Source of the DNA: Taeniopygia guttata
Lineage: Eukaryota; Chordata; Aves; Passeriformes; Estrildidae
Direction: 5' to 3'
Length of the DNA: 64,000 nt
NCBI RefSeq assembly: GCF_048771995.1
Contig: NC_133024.1
Location: forward strand, 113,720,501-113,784,500
This document shows positions 11,101-23,100 of this stretch, piece by piece. Position 1 is the stretch's first letter. Every line of letters begins with the position of its first letter. A program made the position numbers and the translations under genes. The notes below the pieces were generated by a model. The model was not told where the DNA came from. It did not search any database and was given only the letters and a program-made list of their open reading frames with translations.

Positions 11101-14100
11101 GGATTCTGGTGAGGATTGTTTGAGCCTGATGGCCAATCCAACCCACCTGGGGGTGGGCTCTCAAGAGAGAGTTGTGTTAGAGATAGAAAAAGTAGTATAT
11201 AGTTTTAGTATCCTCCTTTTATATAGTACATTAATGTATTATAGCATAGTTATAATAACGAAATAATTCAGCCTTCTGAATTGAGTCAGACATTGTCATT
11301 TCTTCCCACTGGCCTCACCTGCATTTACAATATAAAAGTCTCCAGAACTCACTTTTTCTTGTAGGTTTTCTCATACGTGGGGTGTATTAAGTCGTCATCC
11401 TCTGGTTCTTCTGGCACGTTACAATTCCTGAGGGAAGGAAGAGGACAGGAAAAAAAAACACAAGAGCAGGAGCTGAAGAGCCCTGCTGCTGCCAGGGGGT
11501 CTCCAGGGCCTGGGAGGTGTCCCTGGGCTGTGTCCTTACCGGAACTGGGGGTCAGGGTTGAGGGAGCAGTACCACTTCTCCGGCAGGTGCTCGATTCCAT
11601 CCGGGAGCTTCCGCCACTTGAGGCACGCGTCGCACTGCACCCACGTCTGGTCAGGCTGTTTCCTGGGCAAAAACCAAAATCAATCAGCATCTGCACACCA
11701 GAGAGTGTTCAGCTATCAGATAACCCCGTGTTCAGTTCTCTGCTGTCACACTGGGACTCACTGGATCTCCTCCACGGGCAGAGCTAAGGGATATTCCTCG
11801 TTTTTCTTGGTTTTCATCTCGTTCCAGTAATCGTTGAGCTTTTCTCCCAGTGCTGCTATCGTGAGCCTACAAAGAAAAGAATTTAAAGACCACCTTGAAT
11901 AATTCAATTCTAGCACAGAAAGAAGCTTTATAAACTCCAGTGACAGAAAAGTGCATGAACCACTTTAATATTTCTAATCGCACAAGAGTGGGAGAAAAGC
12001 TTTTCTAAAAGCTTTTCCTTTTTTCTTTCATAAAAAGTTTTTATTTAGAAACCTGTAGAAATGAGGAATTGTCTGAAGTCATGTTTGTCAGCAAAGAAAT
12101 TCCTAGAAATACAAGTCAGAGCACAAAGACTGAAATCAAGAATGCTGTTGATGGACAGAGCAAATCCTGGAGGGGCTTCACCAGTTCAGCCTCAAGCAGA
12201 GAATTAAAAAAGCACAAAACCCATCCAGCATCTCACTCTGCTTCTGGCTGTCCCTGTACACCCCAAATGCAGGTCCATGGCTGCTCTCAGGCTGATGTCC
12301 AACTTTACAACAAGGAGATGGCAAACATTTGATCCCTTCAATGTGATACAAAGTCTGCACTCTGACAGAAGGAGCAGCTCAGTCTCACCCAGGGTAATTT
12401 TCAGTTTTGTTTCCTGCTCAGGGCTCATGGTGCAGCTCAGGGACTCCCAGAGCTGGCATGCCCAGGAGGGAGAGGTGAGGAACAACAACAAAGCCCCCAG
12501 GTGAGCTGGAGGTGAGGACAGCCCCTGGAATTCACCTCTGAGCAATCCAGGGATGAGCAACCAGGCCCAGTCCTCCCTGGCCTGGCTCAGCACCGCCCCG
12601 GGCCTTGAACCAACACAAATGTTTGTGCAGTGAGCTCATGTGAGGCAGAGCTGGGATCCAGGGATTGCTGAGCCTGGGGACACCAGGAGGTTAGAAATGA
12701 GCAGTGAGGCATGGATGGCACCACATCCCCTTTGTAGGGAGGGGAGAACTGCAGGGCAGCCTTCCATCAGGTTCACAACTTTCCAGCCCAAACCAAAAAC
12801 ATCTTGTGAAAGCACTCCTGGCACAAAAACCACAGGAGATGTTTCAAGTGTGGTGTCACTGTGCCCACCCACATTCCAAGAGCAGGGGAGGTGGCTGGAG
12901 GTAAAACCAGAGCAAGCTGGAGAGTTACATTTCCATTTAACAGTACTGAAACCAGAGGTGAAATGCAGTTGCTGCTTCCTGGGTGGAACACAGCTGGCAT
13001 GGGAATGCTCCTGGGTGATAAACAGCACAGCAGAGTGGAGACACCACAGCCAGGTCCTGCTGGAATCCCTGCAGGAATGGGAACTCCACGGCACCAGGAG
13101 CTGACAGAACAGAGCAGCCAGGAGAGGAGAAGCTGTGTTGCTGCTGAAGCAGCAGCTGAGGTGAAATCCCTCTCCTCAGACGAATTTGGCTTGTTATTTA
13201 ATTTAATTTAATTTAATTGTAAGATTAACTCACACCTCTACCCCAAAGTTACATCCAGGAACAACTGGATGTGGCACTCTAAGGTTTGGAGGTCTTTTCC
13301 AACCTTAATTATCCTCTGACTCTCCCCACTTGTCTGGATATTGACTTAATTATATTTTTTGGACAGACTGGTTGGGCACCAAGTTCCCAGATTTCCTGGG
13401 GTGCTGACACACAAATCAAACCCAAGGGATTGAGGAAACCTCCCTTGCCTGTGAAGTGTTCCAAAAACCCCAACAAGTGGAGACCATTCCCTGCCAAGGG
13501 CACTCCCAGTTCCTCTGCCCAGGAACTGGTGCCACACAGGAAATGGTTCAGCATCACCAACGTTTGATGCCCGAAATTTCCACATTAAAATCCACATTAA
13601 AAGCACTGTTGGGCACATGGAAAATCACTCCTCATGAACAGCCACAAAACAATATCCAGGGAAAAATGTGGAAACAAGGCTGGTGTGGATATTGTGGGAA
13701 AATATTTATAAGGAAAAGGAAAAAGACAAAGAGGGGACAGACAAAAAAGGGTCTAAAAAGAGCTGTTTGCATTTAAACCAGGTTTGGCCAGAACACCAGA
13801 AACTTTTATTCTTCCTATTTAAAGAAGCAGCTTTATCAAGTATTTCCCAGGAAATGGTAATATGGGCTAGAAAATGCAGATAAAAATACCTGTATTCATT
13901 GGTGTAGTCAAAATCTTGTTTGTTGTGAGTTGGTTTTAGGAAGTTGCATTCAATAATCCCAACAACACCCACACCCATGTTGTTTGCCTGCAGGGAATTA
14001 AAGTTTATCAGGAAAACCAGCACAAAATCCATGCCAATATTGCAAGAGTTTGTTGTAGGTAATTATTAACTGCAACTACACTGGGTAAAAAGGATTTTCT

Positions 14101-17100
14101 GGCTTATGATTCCTCTCCAAGGAGAGAGTCTTGATATAAACCCCCTAAAGAATAAATCCTCTGCTCCCCCCATCTTTTTCTCCTGAAAGATGTGATCAGA
14201 TTTCATATTTTTGTATCTAACAGCCTCAAAACCAAACAATTTAATAAAATTTTTAACTGCTGCACACAGTAAAAAAGGTGATTTTGTGAAATATACATCA
14301 ATATCTTGCTTTCCATCAATATTCTTTTTTAAAATCAGTATTTGGATTAAATTTGTCAAGATGTAAAAATATTTTGAAGCCTCAATTTCTTACCTTTAAC
14401 TGACAGCCAACTCTTTCATAAGCTTTGATGAGTCTGTTTTTGTGGTACATCATTATTCCATAATGATCTTTGTTTCTGCAGTTAAATCCAAAAGTAATTC
14501 TGACTGTTTTGGCCTTTGAGCAGATATTAAGGAAAAATAGGACGAATCTCATGGAACACAAAATTTAAGAGTTGCTCTGAGTGGGTCTTGGAGCTTTCTT
14601 TTCTTATATTGAGATAATTCCTTCAGTAGGACTTAAAAAAAAATAATAATAAAAAAAAACCATCCAAAAAAGAACCCAGAATTTATCAATATAACTGAAC
14701 AAAATCCAGTCACAGAATTCAGTTCTGCAATGGAAATATCAAAGGATACATTGAGAAATTTAGGTCTGTAAATATCCCTCTCAATGAAGGCCAAACTTTT
14801 GGAAACCAGCTGTGTTTTCACCTTCTGTCCTCTCAGGATGATCTGCATGGTTGGCTTCAGGTACAAAATACTGCAGTAAGCCTATAAAAGAGATTAGATT
14901 AAAATTAAAATATTGACACCCTCCAGCATCCAAAAATAATCCTAATTTTAAAAATCCAACACGTACTCTTAGGGAGTAATCACTTTCTGGAACAATCTGG
15001 TCCAGTCTCTCCTGTTTTTTGTAGCCTCTTTTGCCTGTTTCATCCAAATCTTCTGGAATTCTGATGTCATATTTATCCTTGTCAAAGTCAAATTCTGGTC
15101 TGTTGTTTTTATCTCTAAGAATGAAGAAGGGAAAATGTATTAATTATAGGGGGAAAAGCAAATACATGAGGAAGTGTTGTGGTCATCAGGAAAGAAGGAA
15201 AAAAAGGAGAATTCCTCAGAGATTTGCTAAAATTCACATTTGAGTCCAGCTTGCCATTTTTTAAACTGCACACAGCTTGTTCCAGTTACTCCACATACAA
15301 AGAACCCCCAAATCCTTCTATGTTTGCATCCACTGAAAGAAAATGTGAAATGAATGAGGTAAGAAACTGTATTTCTCTTACTTTCTAAGATTCCAAATGA
15401 TGATCCTAGTGCCTTTTTCCCCCATGATGGCATCCAGCTCTGCCAGCAATTTCTCCTCAGTAGAGAACAAGGAATGTGTCAGGATGGCCTTGAGGCTGTT
15501 CTTGGATTCTGCTGGATCACTGATCTGCCGTGGGCACTGTGTTAAGGAGAGGGACTTGGAATGGAGTAAAGATTTCAGAAAATGAGGGAATTTCAGGACT
15601 CACTTCCCAGCTTCTCATTCCACATCTCAGAAATCCTATAAAGCTAAAAGTTTTAACCAGTCTCCTGGAATTTTCTGCCTTATAGCTCCTCTCCAAGGAG
15701 AAAATGTTGATATAAGCATCCATAAATAAATTTGAAATTTTGATATAAATTTTTATATGAATTAATATTTTATATAAATTATATACAATTTGAAAAATTT
15801 AGATATATTTGAAAATTTATATAAATTCGAAAATTTGATATAAATTTTAATATAAATTCATAAGCTATATAAATTACATCAAATTTGAAAATTTGATATA
15901 TTTGAAAAATTGATATAAATGTGAAAATTTGGTATAAATTTTCATATAAATTCCTACGCTATATGAATTACATCAAATTTGAAAATTTGATATATATTTG
16001 AAAAATTGATATAAATTTGAACATGTTATATAAATTTTCATATAAATTCATATGCGATATAAATTACATCAAATTTGAAAATTTAATATATATTCGAAAA
16101 ATTGATATAAATTTGAAAATTTGATATAAATTTTCATATAAATTCATATGCAATATAAATTACATCAAATTTGAAAATTTGATATATATTTGAAAATTTG
16201 ATATAAATTTGAAAATTTGATATAAATTTTCATATAAATTCATATGCAATATAAATTACATCAAATTTGAAAATTTGATATAAATTTGAACATTTGATAT
16301 ACATTGTCATATAAATTCATATTTGTATAAATAACATCAAATTTGAAAATTTTATATATATGTGTAAAATTGATATAAATTTGAAAATTTGATATAAATT
16401 TTCATATAAATTACATCAAATTTGAAAATTTGATATATATTCGAAAATTTAATATAAATTTGAACATTTTCTATACATTGTCATATAAATTAATATTTGA
16501 TGTAAATAACATCAGATTTGAAAAATTGATATAAATTTGAACATTTTATATAAATTTTCATATAAATTCATATGCGATATAAATTACATCAAATTTTAAA
16601 ATTTGATATAAATTTGAAAATTTTATATAAATTTTCATATAAATTCATATGCGATATAAATTCCATCAAATTTGAAAATTTGATATTAACTTGAACACTT
16701 GATATAAATTTGAAAATTTTCTCCTCTCCAAGGAGAAAATTTCGATATCAAAATCCATAAAAGCAGCCACAGATTTCCTCTGGGCGATGTTTCCCCCCAA
16801 ATTTGGGACGCATCCCCGACTTTTCCCAAGGAATGCGGGAAGGATATGGTGGTTGGTGAAGGTGACGATGGGAACCATGACGTGCTCTGCTTTGGTGACC
16901 TCCAGGTAGGTCTGTGACAGCAGCCCCACGCTCATGGTGTCGCCGTTCTTGGTGAAGACGATGGCGTCCCTGCCCAGGCGCATGGAGCCCGACTTGAAGC
17001 CGTTGCCGTAGAGCCCCACGGGAACGCGGCCGTTCATCACCGACTTCTCGCTGAAACCGAAGCTGCAACAGCAAAAAATCAGCAGGGAGAGGTGGGTGAT

Positions 17101-20100
17101 GCCTCTCAGCTTTGAGCTTTTACACTTTTCACATTCTGTGCTGATTTAATGCGCAGTTCTGAGCTTCACGTTATGGGATGGTGAGCTCTGTGCACAGAGC
17201 AGAGACAAAACAATTCCTGCTCCAGCTGGGCACCAAGGACAAATGATCCAAATCTCAGCCCAGGAGCACAAACAGCGTGGGCTGGAGAGAGAAAAACAAG
17301 CAGGGTGGGACTGCCTGGGCTAAAGCTGGAATGGGACAATGAACTCCAAGGTGCCAATGGAGCAGAACTGATCCCAGGGAGAGCCCCCGGGAGCGCTCGT
17401 GCATTTTGGGGCCATTTTGGGTCATTTGGGTGCAGCCCTGGCTGGGCTCTGGTGCTGCCCAAGGTGGGTCCATGGAGGAGATCCTTTAATAAATCCCTGC
17501 TTTAGTCTGTAGCTCTGCCCAGCCTCTGCTCTAGGGCAGCCTTCAAAAGGCATCAGCTTCTGGCAACCACAAATCATTGGGACATGGCAGAAGAGCCTCA
17601 CCCCACCTCACTGCACCCTCCTATCAGGGAGAATATTTTATCTTAAAGAAAACTGACATTTTTCTAGCCCTAATATAGGTATTAAAATATCCCTGAAACA
17701 TAGGCACCCATCAGGGAAGAAGAGGTCAATTTTACAATAAGGAAGGAAAAAGTTTTATCTGAGACAACTGGAATAAACTACTAGAGTCTATTATTCTCTA
17801 GCTTTAGGTAAAGAGCTTTAGCTCTTTATTCTTTTGTTCTAGGACAGCCTTCTCAAGGCATCAAGAGTGGGAAAAAATTCCCTGAAAAACTTGAGGGTTC
17901 AAGAGATTCAAGCACAAGACTTGGCAAATTACTTAACCCAACCCTCTTGTTTTAGAGGTCAGGAACTACTGAACAATCAAATCCTAAAATCACCTGGACA
18001 ACGCTACTAAAACCACACAGCAAAAACTCAGGAAAATCTACTTCCAGCTTTTAAGTACAAAATAGAAATATCAAGTTTGGAAATAGGTGAAAAAGCATTC
18101 TTATGGGATTCTGGTAGTTATCCTGTAATTTCACAATAAATACTAATAAAAGCCCCTAACCCTTCTTCATCTGTCCACTTCCTAGAAAATGTTTGATTCA
18201 CAAGTTTTCCATTTCCATACCTCACTTCAAGTAAAACAGGGAACTGCATATGAAATTTAGGATTTATTATAGTATCTAACAGAAAAGTAAGTTTGAATTC
18301 AAGCTTGCTCAAATTTAAATCTGCAGGCAGAGCAATTTTTTACACTAAGAGAAATTGCACAGAAAGCTTTTTGCTACTGTAGAAATAAGAGAAAAATCTG
18401 TTCCAACCCCACAGAATATTTAAAGAGATAATTATTTAAAAAATAGAAAATCCATTGATTTTTCTACAATACATTCTATTACTAATATTCCAATGGGTTT
18501 GAGCTGAATATCCCTTTTCCTTTCATTCACTAACTTAAACTAAAGCAAGTGTGTCTGTGCCCACAGTGACCAAAATCCCCTCTCAGGGGGTGCTTTGTGC
18601 TTTTAGCATTGGATCTCACACATTTCATGTACCCTATTATTATTATTAATAATAATAATAATAATTGATGATGATTATAGTAAAAATAAAATGTTTGAAT
18701 TCTCCTTATCTCCACTAGCAGCCACTACAGAGAGTTTCCACAGCATAAAAGGAAGGCTGAAAGAAAGGACAAAAGGAAATTATGAGGTAAAAGTTCCCTG
18801 ACAAAGTTACAGGGAAGCTTTAGCAGCATCTGCCCCCTCTGGACTCTCACCTGGACATTCAGAAATGCTGAATTTGAGAGCAAAATCAATGAATTACAGA
18901 TGAGAATCAGGAAAACACTGATCAGTACCAGCAGCAGAGCTGGAATTTGTACAAGACAGGTGTAAGGGGCTGCCCACCTGAGCATTTTGTGCAGCTTCTC
19001 GCAGTTCATGCCGTTGCCATTGTCGGTGAACGTCAGGCAGATGTTGTCGTTGATGACGGTTTTGTCAATCCAGATCTGTTTGGCACTCACATCTGGATCA
19101 TAGGCATTATCTGAGGGCAAGGAAAGCAAACAGCGTGGGAGACCACAAAACAAAAATTCAGCTGAGTGCAAACACATTTTAAAGTCAGAGTGTTAGGATG
19201 GAACAGCTGCACCCAAAGTGTGAAAAATGCATATTCTATGATTGGCTTTTTGCAAATGTTACAATGAATATTATATGTGTAATGTTAGAAAGTTATGCTG
19301 TATTAATTCTCTTAAGTAGTGTGTTAAATATAGTTTTAGGTTCTAACATAATGTTAAAATAGAGACTATGTATGTGGGGGAAGTTTTTTTTTAGGAATTA
19401 GATACTCTCTTTGAGGAACACCTAAATTTTCCAAAGGAGAGGAATTTATAGTTTTCTTATCAGAAGAAACTAATTTTTTCAGGCCTTGCTCAGACTTGAA
19501 GACGCCAGAGGATTAAAGGAAACAGTTGACATACAACAGACAGAGTTTCTTGTTTAGAATAGAATGTATGCATAACCATGAAGGATGTATGAATATGCAA
19601 CAAGTGTATTGTTTTAAGGGTGATTCCTTTGTTCACAAGGAATGCTTTTTGTGACTTGCTGTCTGAGAGCATCCGGATGTCCGTAATTCCTTGCTTTTTA
19701 TTGTCTTGTAACTGTCCTAATTCTAAACTTTATTACTCTAATTGTATTACTATTTTTATAACCATTTTGTTATTATTAAACTTTTAAAATTTTAAAAACC
19801 GAGTGATAGGCTTTTTTCACAAAACACACACAAAATTCCCTGGATTATCAACGACAGCAGAACAGAGACCAAAGATGTAGCTGGAGGTGAGCAGCTCACA
19901 CGAGAAGAGAAAATGAAAGCAAGCCAAGCTTCCAGTTTCATTTCCTGCCTGCAGAGCAGCTGGTGCAATGTCTGCTTTCTCCCAGCCCTTACAGAGGGGA
20001 GCTGCAAAATGCTTTAGACTCAACTTTCTGTTTACAGGATGTGAAAATCAAACAGGAGTGAAAGAGAAACCGGGGCTCCACAAAGCCCTCCTGGCAGCAC

Positions 20101-23100
20101 AGCCTGGATTTGTGAGGGGGAAGGAGGGTGGGATGTGATGGCACCTCTGCCTCACTGCCTGCTCTGCAGGTTCAGCTGAGAGACAGATAACAAGCCAATA
20201 AAAGGAATCACAGGTTGGTGATTGAAATCTTGGCAGGTTTCTTCCTATAAACTTTATGTCCAAATTGCATCACAGTGAAATAGTTCCTAAAATGTATTTC
20301 AGCATCACAAAAAAAGGACAGACAGGTACAACTGAGAGTTTAGAAGTATTTGGAGTGTGAAAAGAGCCGAGATGATTGAACAGATTGTATTCCCAAAACA
20401 GCCAGGCCTTTCCACAGCCACAGAGTTCTGCTCTCCTCCTCTGGGACAGCTTTGGTCTTATCCAGCTGAAAATCCCTCTTTTCTTCTGTTAGGTTAATTT
20501 TCTGGAGGAAAGGGGGAGGAAGAAGCAAAGGGGGGAAAGGAAAGAAGCAAAGGGGGGAGAAGGAAAGAAAGAAGCAAAGTGGTGGGGGAAAGAAAAGAAA
20601 GAAGCAAAGGAAGGGAAGGAAAGAAAGAAGCAAAGGGGGGGAAGGAAAGAAAGAAGCAACGGGGGGGAAGGAAAGAAAGAAGCAAAGGGGGGGAAGGAAA
20701 GAAAGAGGCAAAGGGGGGGAAAGGAAAGAAAGAGGCAAAGGAGGGGAAGATGTGTGACCAGAGGAGTTGCTCCCTTTGGCAGCAGCAAAGTTCTCAATCA
20801 GTGCTTGGCTGGGCTCTCAAGCCACACCTTTATTTTGAGGAACCAGTTCATTATTCCCTGACTGTGGAAAAGAGGAACACTGGGGATGTCCAATTAACTT
20901 CTGCTGAAAATCAAAGGCAAGATGATCAACAGGAGCTAACAAACAGATGCACAAGCCCCGGGTAATGCAGGTAACAGGACCAGAACAAAGAGCAAAACCC
21001 TGAGCATGTTCAGCCAGGTTTTTCCATGAAAGGAAGGAAAAAGGGTTTTTAACAAGAAACAAGAATTATTCCAAGCTATTTATCACCTACCTATGAGTTC
21101 TGCAATTGCACTGAAGGGCCAGGTGTGACTGGTGGAGTTGGTGTGCAAGAACTTTGGGGACAGCTGGAATAAAGCACAAGCAGGGGCATTAATTTGTGCT
21201 CTCCAAGGCAGAAACCAGGCTGTCAAATAAAGGAAAATTTCATGAGGCTGGTTGGGACAACACCATCAAAAGGCTGTAATTGAGGCAATTTCTGGGTATT
21301 GGCAGGGAACATTAATACAGCTCTTGAAGAGGAAATCCAGCAACAGTCTCAGCATGGTCTGAGCATGGGCTGTTCATCCTAACAGTATTTATAAAAATAT
21401 AAGGAACTACTGCTATCAGAGGTTACAGGAAACATCAAAGCCGTGGTCTAAACCCAGTAACAGAAGTTCTCAGATGTTAAAAACTCATATTTTAAACCAA
21501 GAGGATTCAAACTTCATGTGAAGAGTGAGCAGCACCCAATACCCTCTGTGGGTCACTGTCTGTGCCCACAGTGACCAAAAACCCCTCTCAGAGGGTGCTT
21601 TGTGCTTTTAACAGCTGGATCTCACACATTTCATGTACCCAAAGGCACAGGCACTGCCAGAATTAGATGAAAACATGCAAATAAAGCACTCCTTTATGGG
21701 ATGTAACTTGGAGATGTCAGTGCCAAAAGAATTGCCAAGCAGCCCCAGCCTAGGCTCACATGCATTCACTTCAAGACTTGGAAAACCAGAACTAAAAATC
21801 CATGTAAATTAAGGACCTGTCCATGCAACATTTGGAGAAATTTGAACTGCTGCAGCTGCTACTTGTGTTTGCATTATCCCTGAGGAAATCCATGGTTACA
21901 CTCCTACAAAGCCTTGAACACAAACGCCCTGCACAGATTTGCTCAAGCCCCCTGCCAGAGTCGTGGTGATGGCAGAAAAAGCAGCACCTATGAACACAAA
22001 ACACTGAAAACAGCCCTTGTACCACTGAGTCACACAAAAACCACAACACAATCCACATTATTATACAGAGAAAATCCAATAGGTATTTTAAAATACTGTG
22101 TACATATCCATACTGCATCATTTTTACACAGTTACTCATTGACAAGCACTTTTATCAAGGTATGAAGTGCAAATAAAAGTGCAAATAAAGTGCAGATAAA
22201 GGCAAGCAGCCACTTCAAAACTCCAAGGTGAAAAGGAATGATGCTAAAAGCAAATCCTAGAGCCACAAACCAGGCACCAGAGCAGGAGGAAGGCACAGGG
22301 AGAAGCAGCAGCCCTGCTTCAGAGCAACAGAACGTGCCAAGAGCCGTCACCTCGAGTCTCAGGTCACAGCAGCACATGACACAATTCCAACTGCAACCTA
22401 ATCCCTGCATTTCTCCATGGAGCACCAGAGGGAGCAGACAGCACCTTCCTCGTCGCCATCTGCGCTGCAGAGCTCCAGGTTTACAGAATCTGGTGCATGG
22501 AGTCAGGCTAAGCCAGGGTGCTCCCAAACACTTCCAAGTCATTCCTCTGGGCTATTAATGGAAAGTTCACATGTGCCACAGCATGTGGGCAAAAGGATCT
22601 TTGGATTTCTCCCTCTGCTGTGCAGGAACTCAGGGGAACCTCAGAGCCCTGGGTGATTCTCCTCATCTGATTCTCCAGCATCTGCTCCTTGGTTTTCTAA
22701 GCATCGGGATCAAAATCCACCAGAAACAACTGATGGGGTTTTCCCCACCTGAAATCCCTCCCTGGCAAAACAAAACCACATTTAAAAATCCCAACCCACC
22801 ACAAGGATGCACATTCAGGGATTTGGCACCTGCTCAGCTCCCTGCTGAAATACTGAACAACTCCAGCACCACAGGGAGCTGGAAGTGCTGGATTCCCTGC
22901 TGGATTCATTGCTGGATTCCCTGCTGGATTCATTGCTGGATTCCCTGCTGGATTCATTGCTGGATTCCCTGCTGGATTCATTGCTTGATTCCCTGCTGGG
23001 TTCATTGCTGGATTCCCTGCTTGATTCCCTGCTGGATTCATTGCTGGATTCCCTGCTGGATTCCCTGCTGGATTCATTGCTGGATTCCCTGCTGGATTCA

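Noticed and set aside
16666-17040. MORC3 exon 4 extended leftwards through the open frame past TNHH
   Set aside because: The extension departs from all MORC3 proteins exactly where ATATCCTT starts, and the next exon continues the protein in phase.
20500-20752. Intramolecular G-quadruplex cluster
   Set aside because: Successive G runs are about 20-25 bases apart, long for stable loops; only the weaker polypurine-structure claim is kept.
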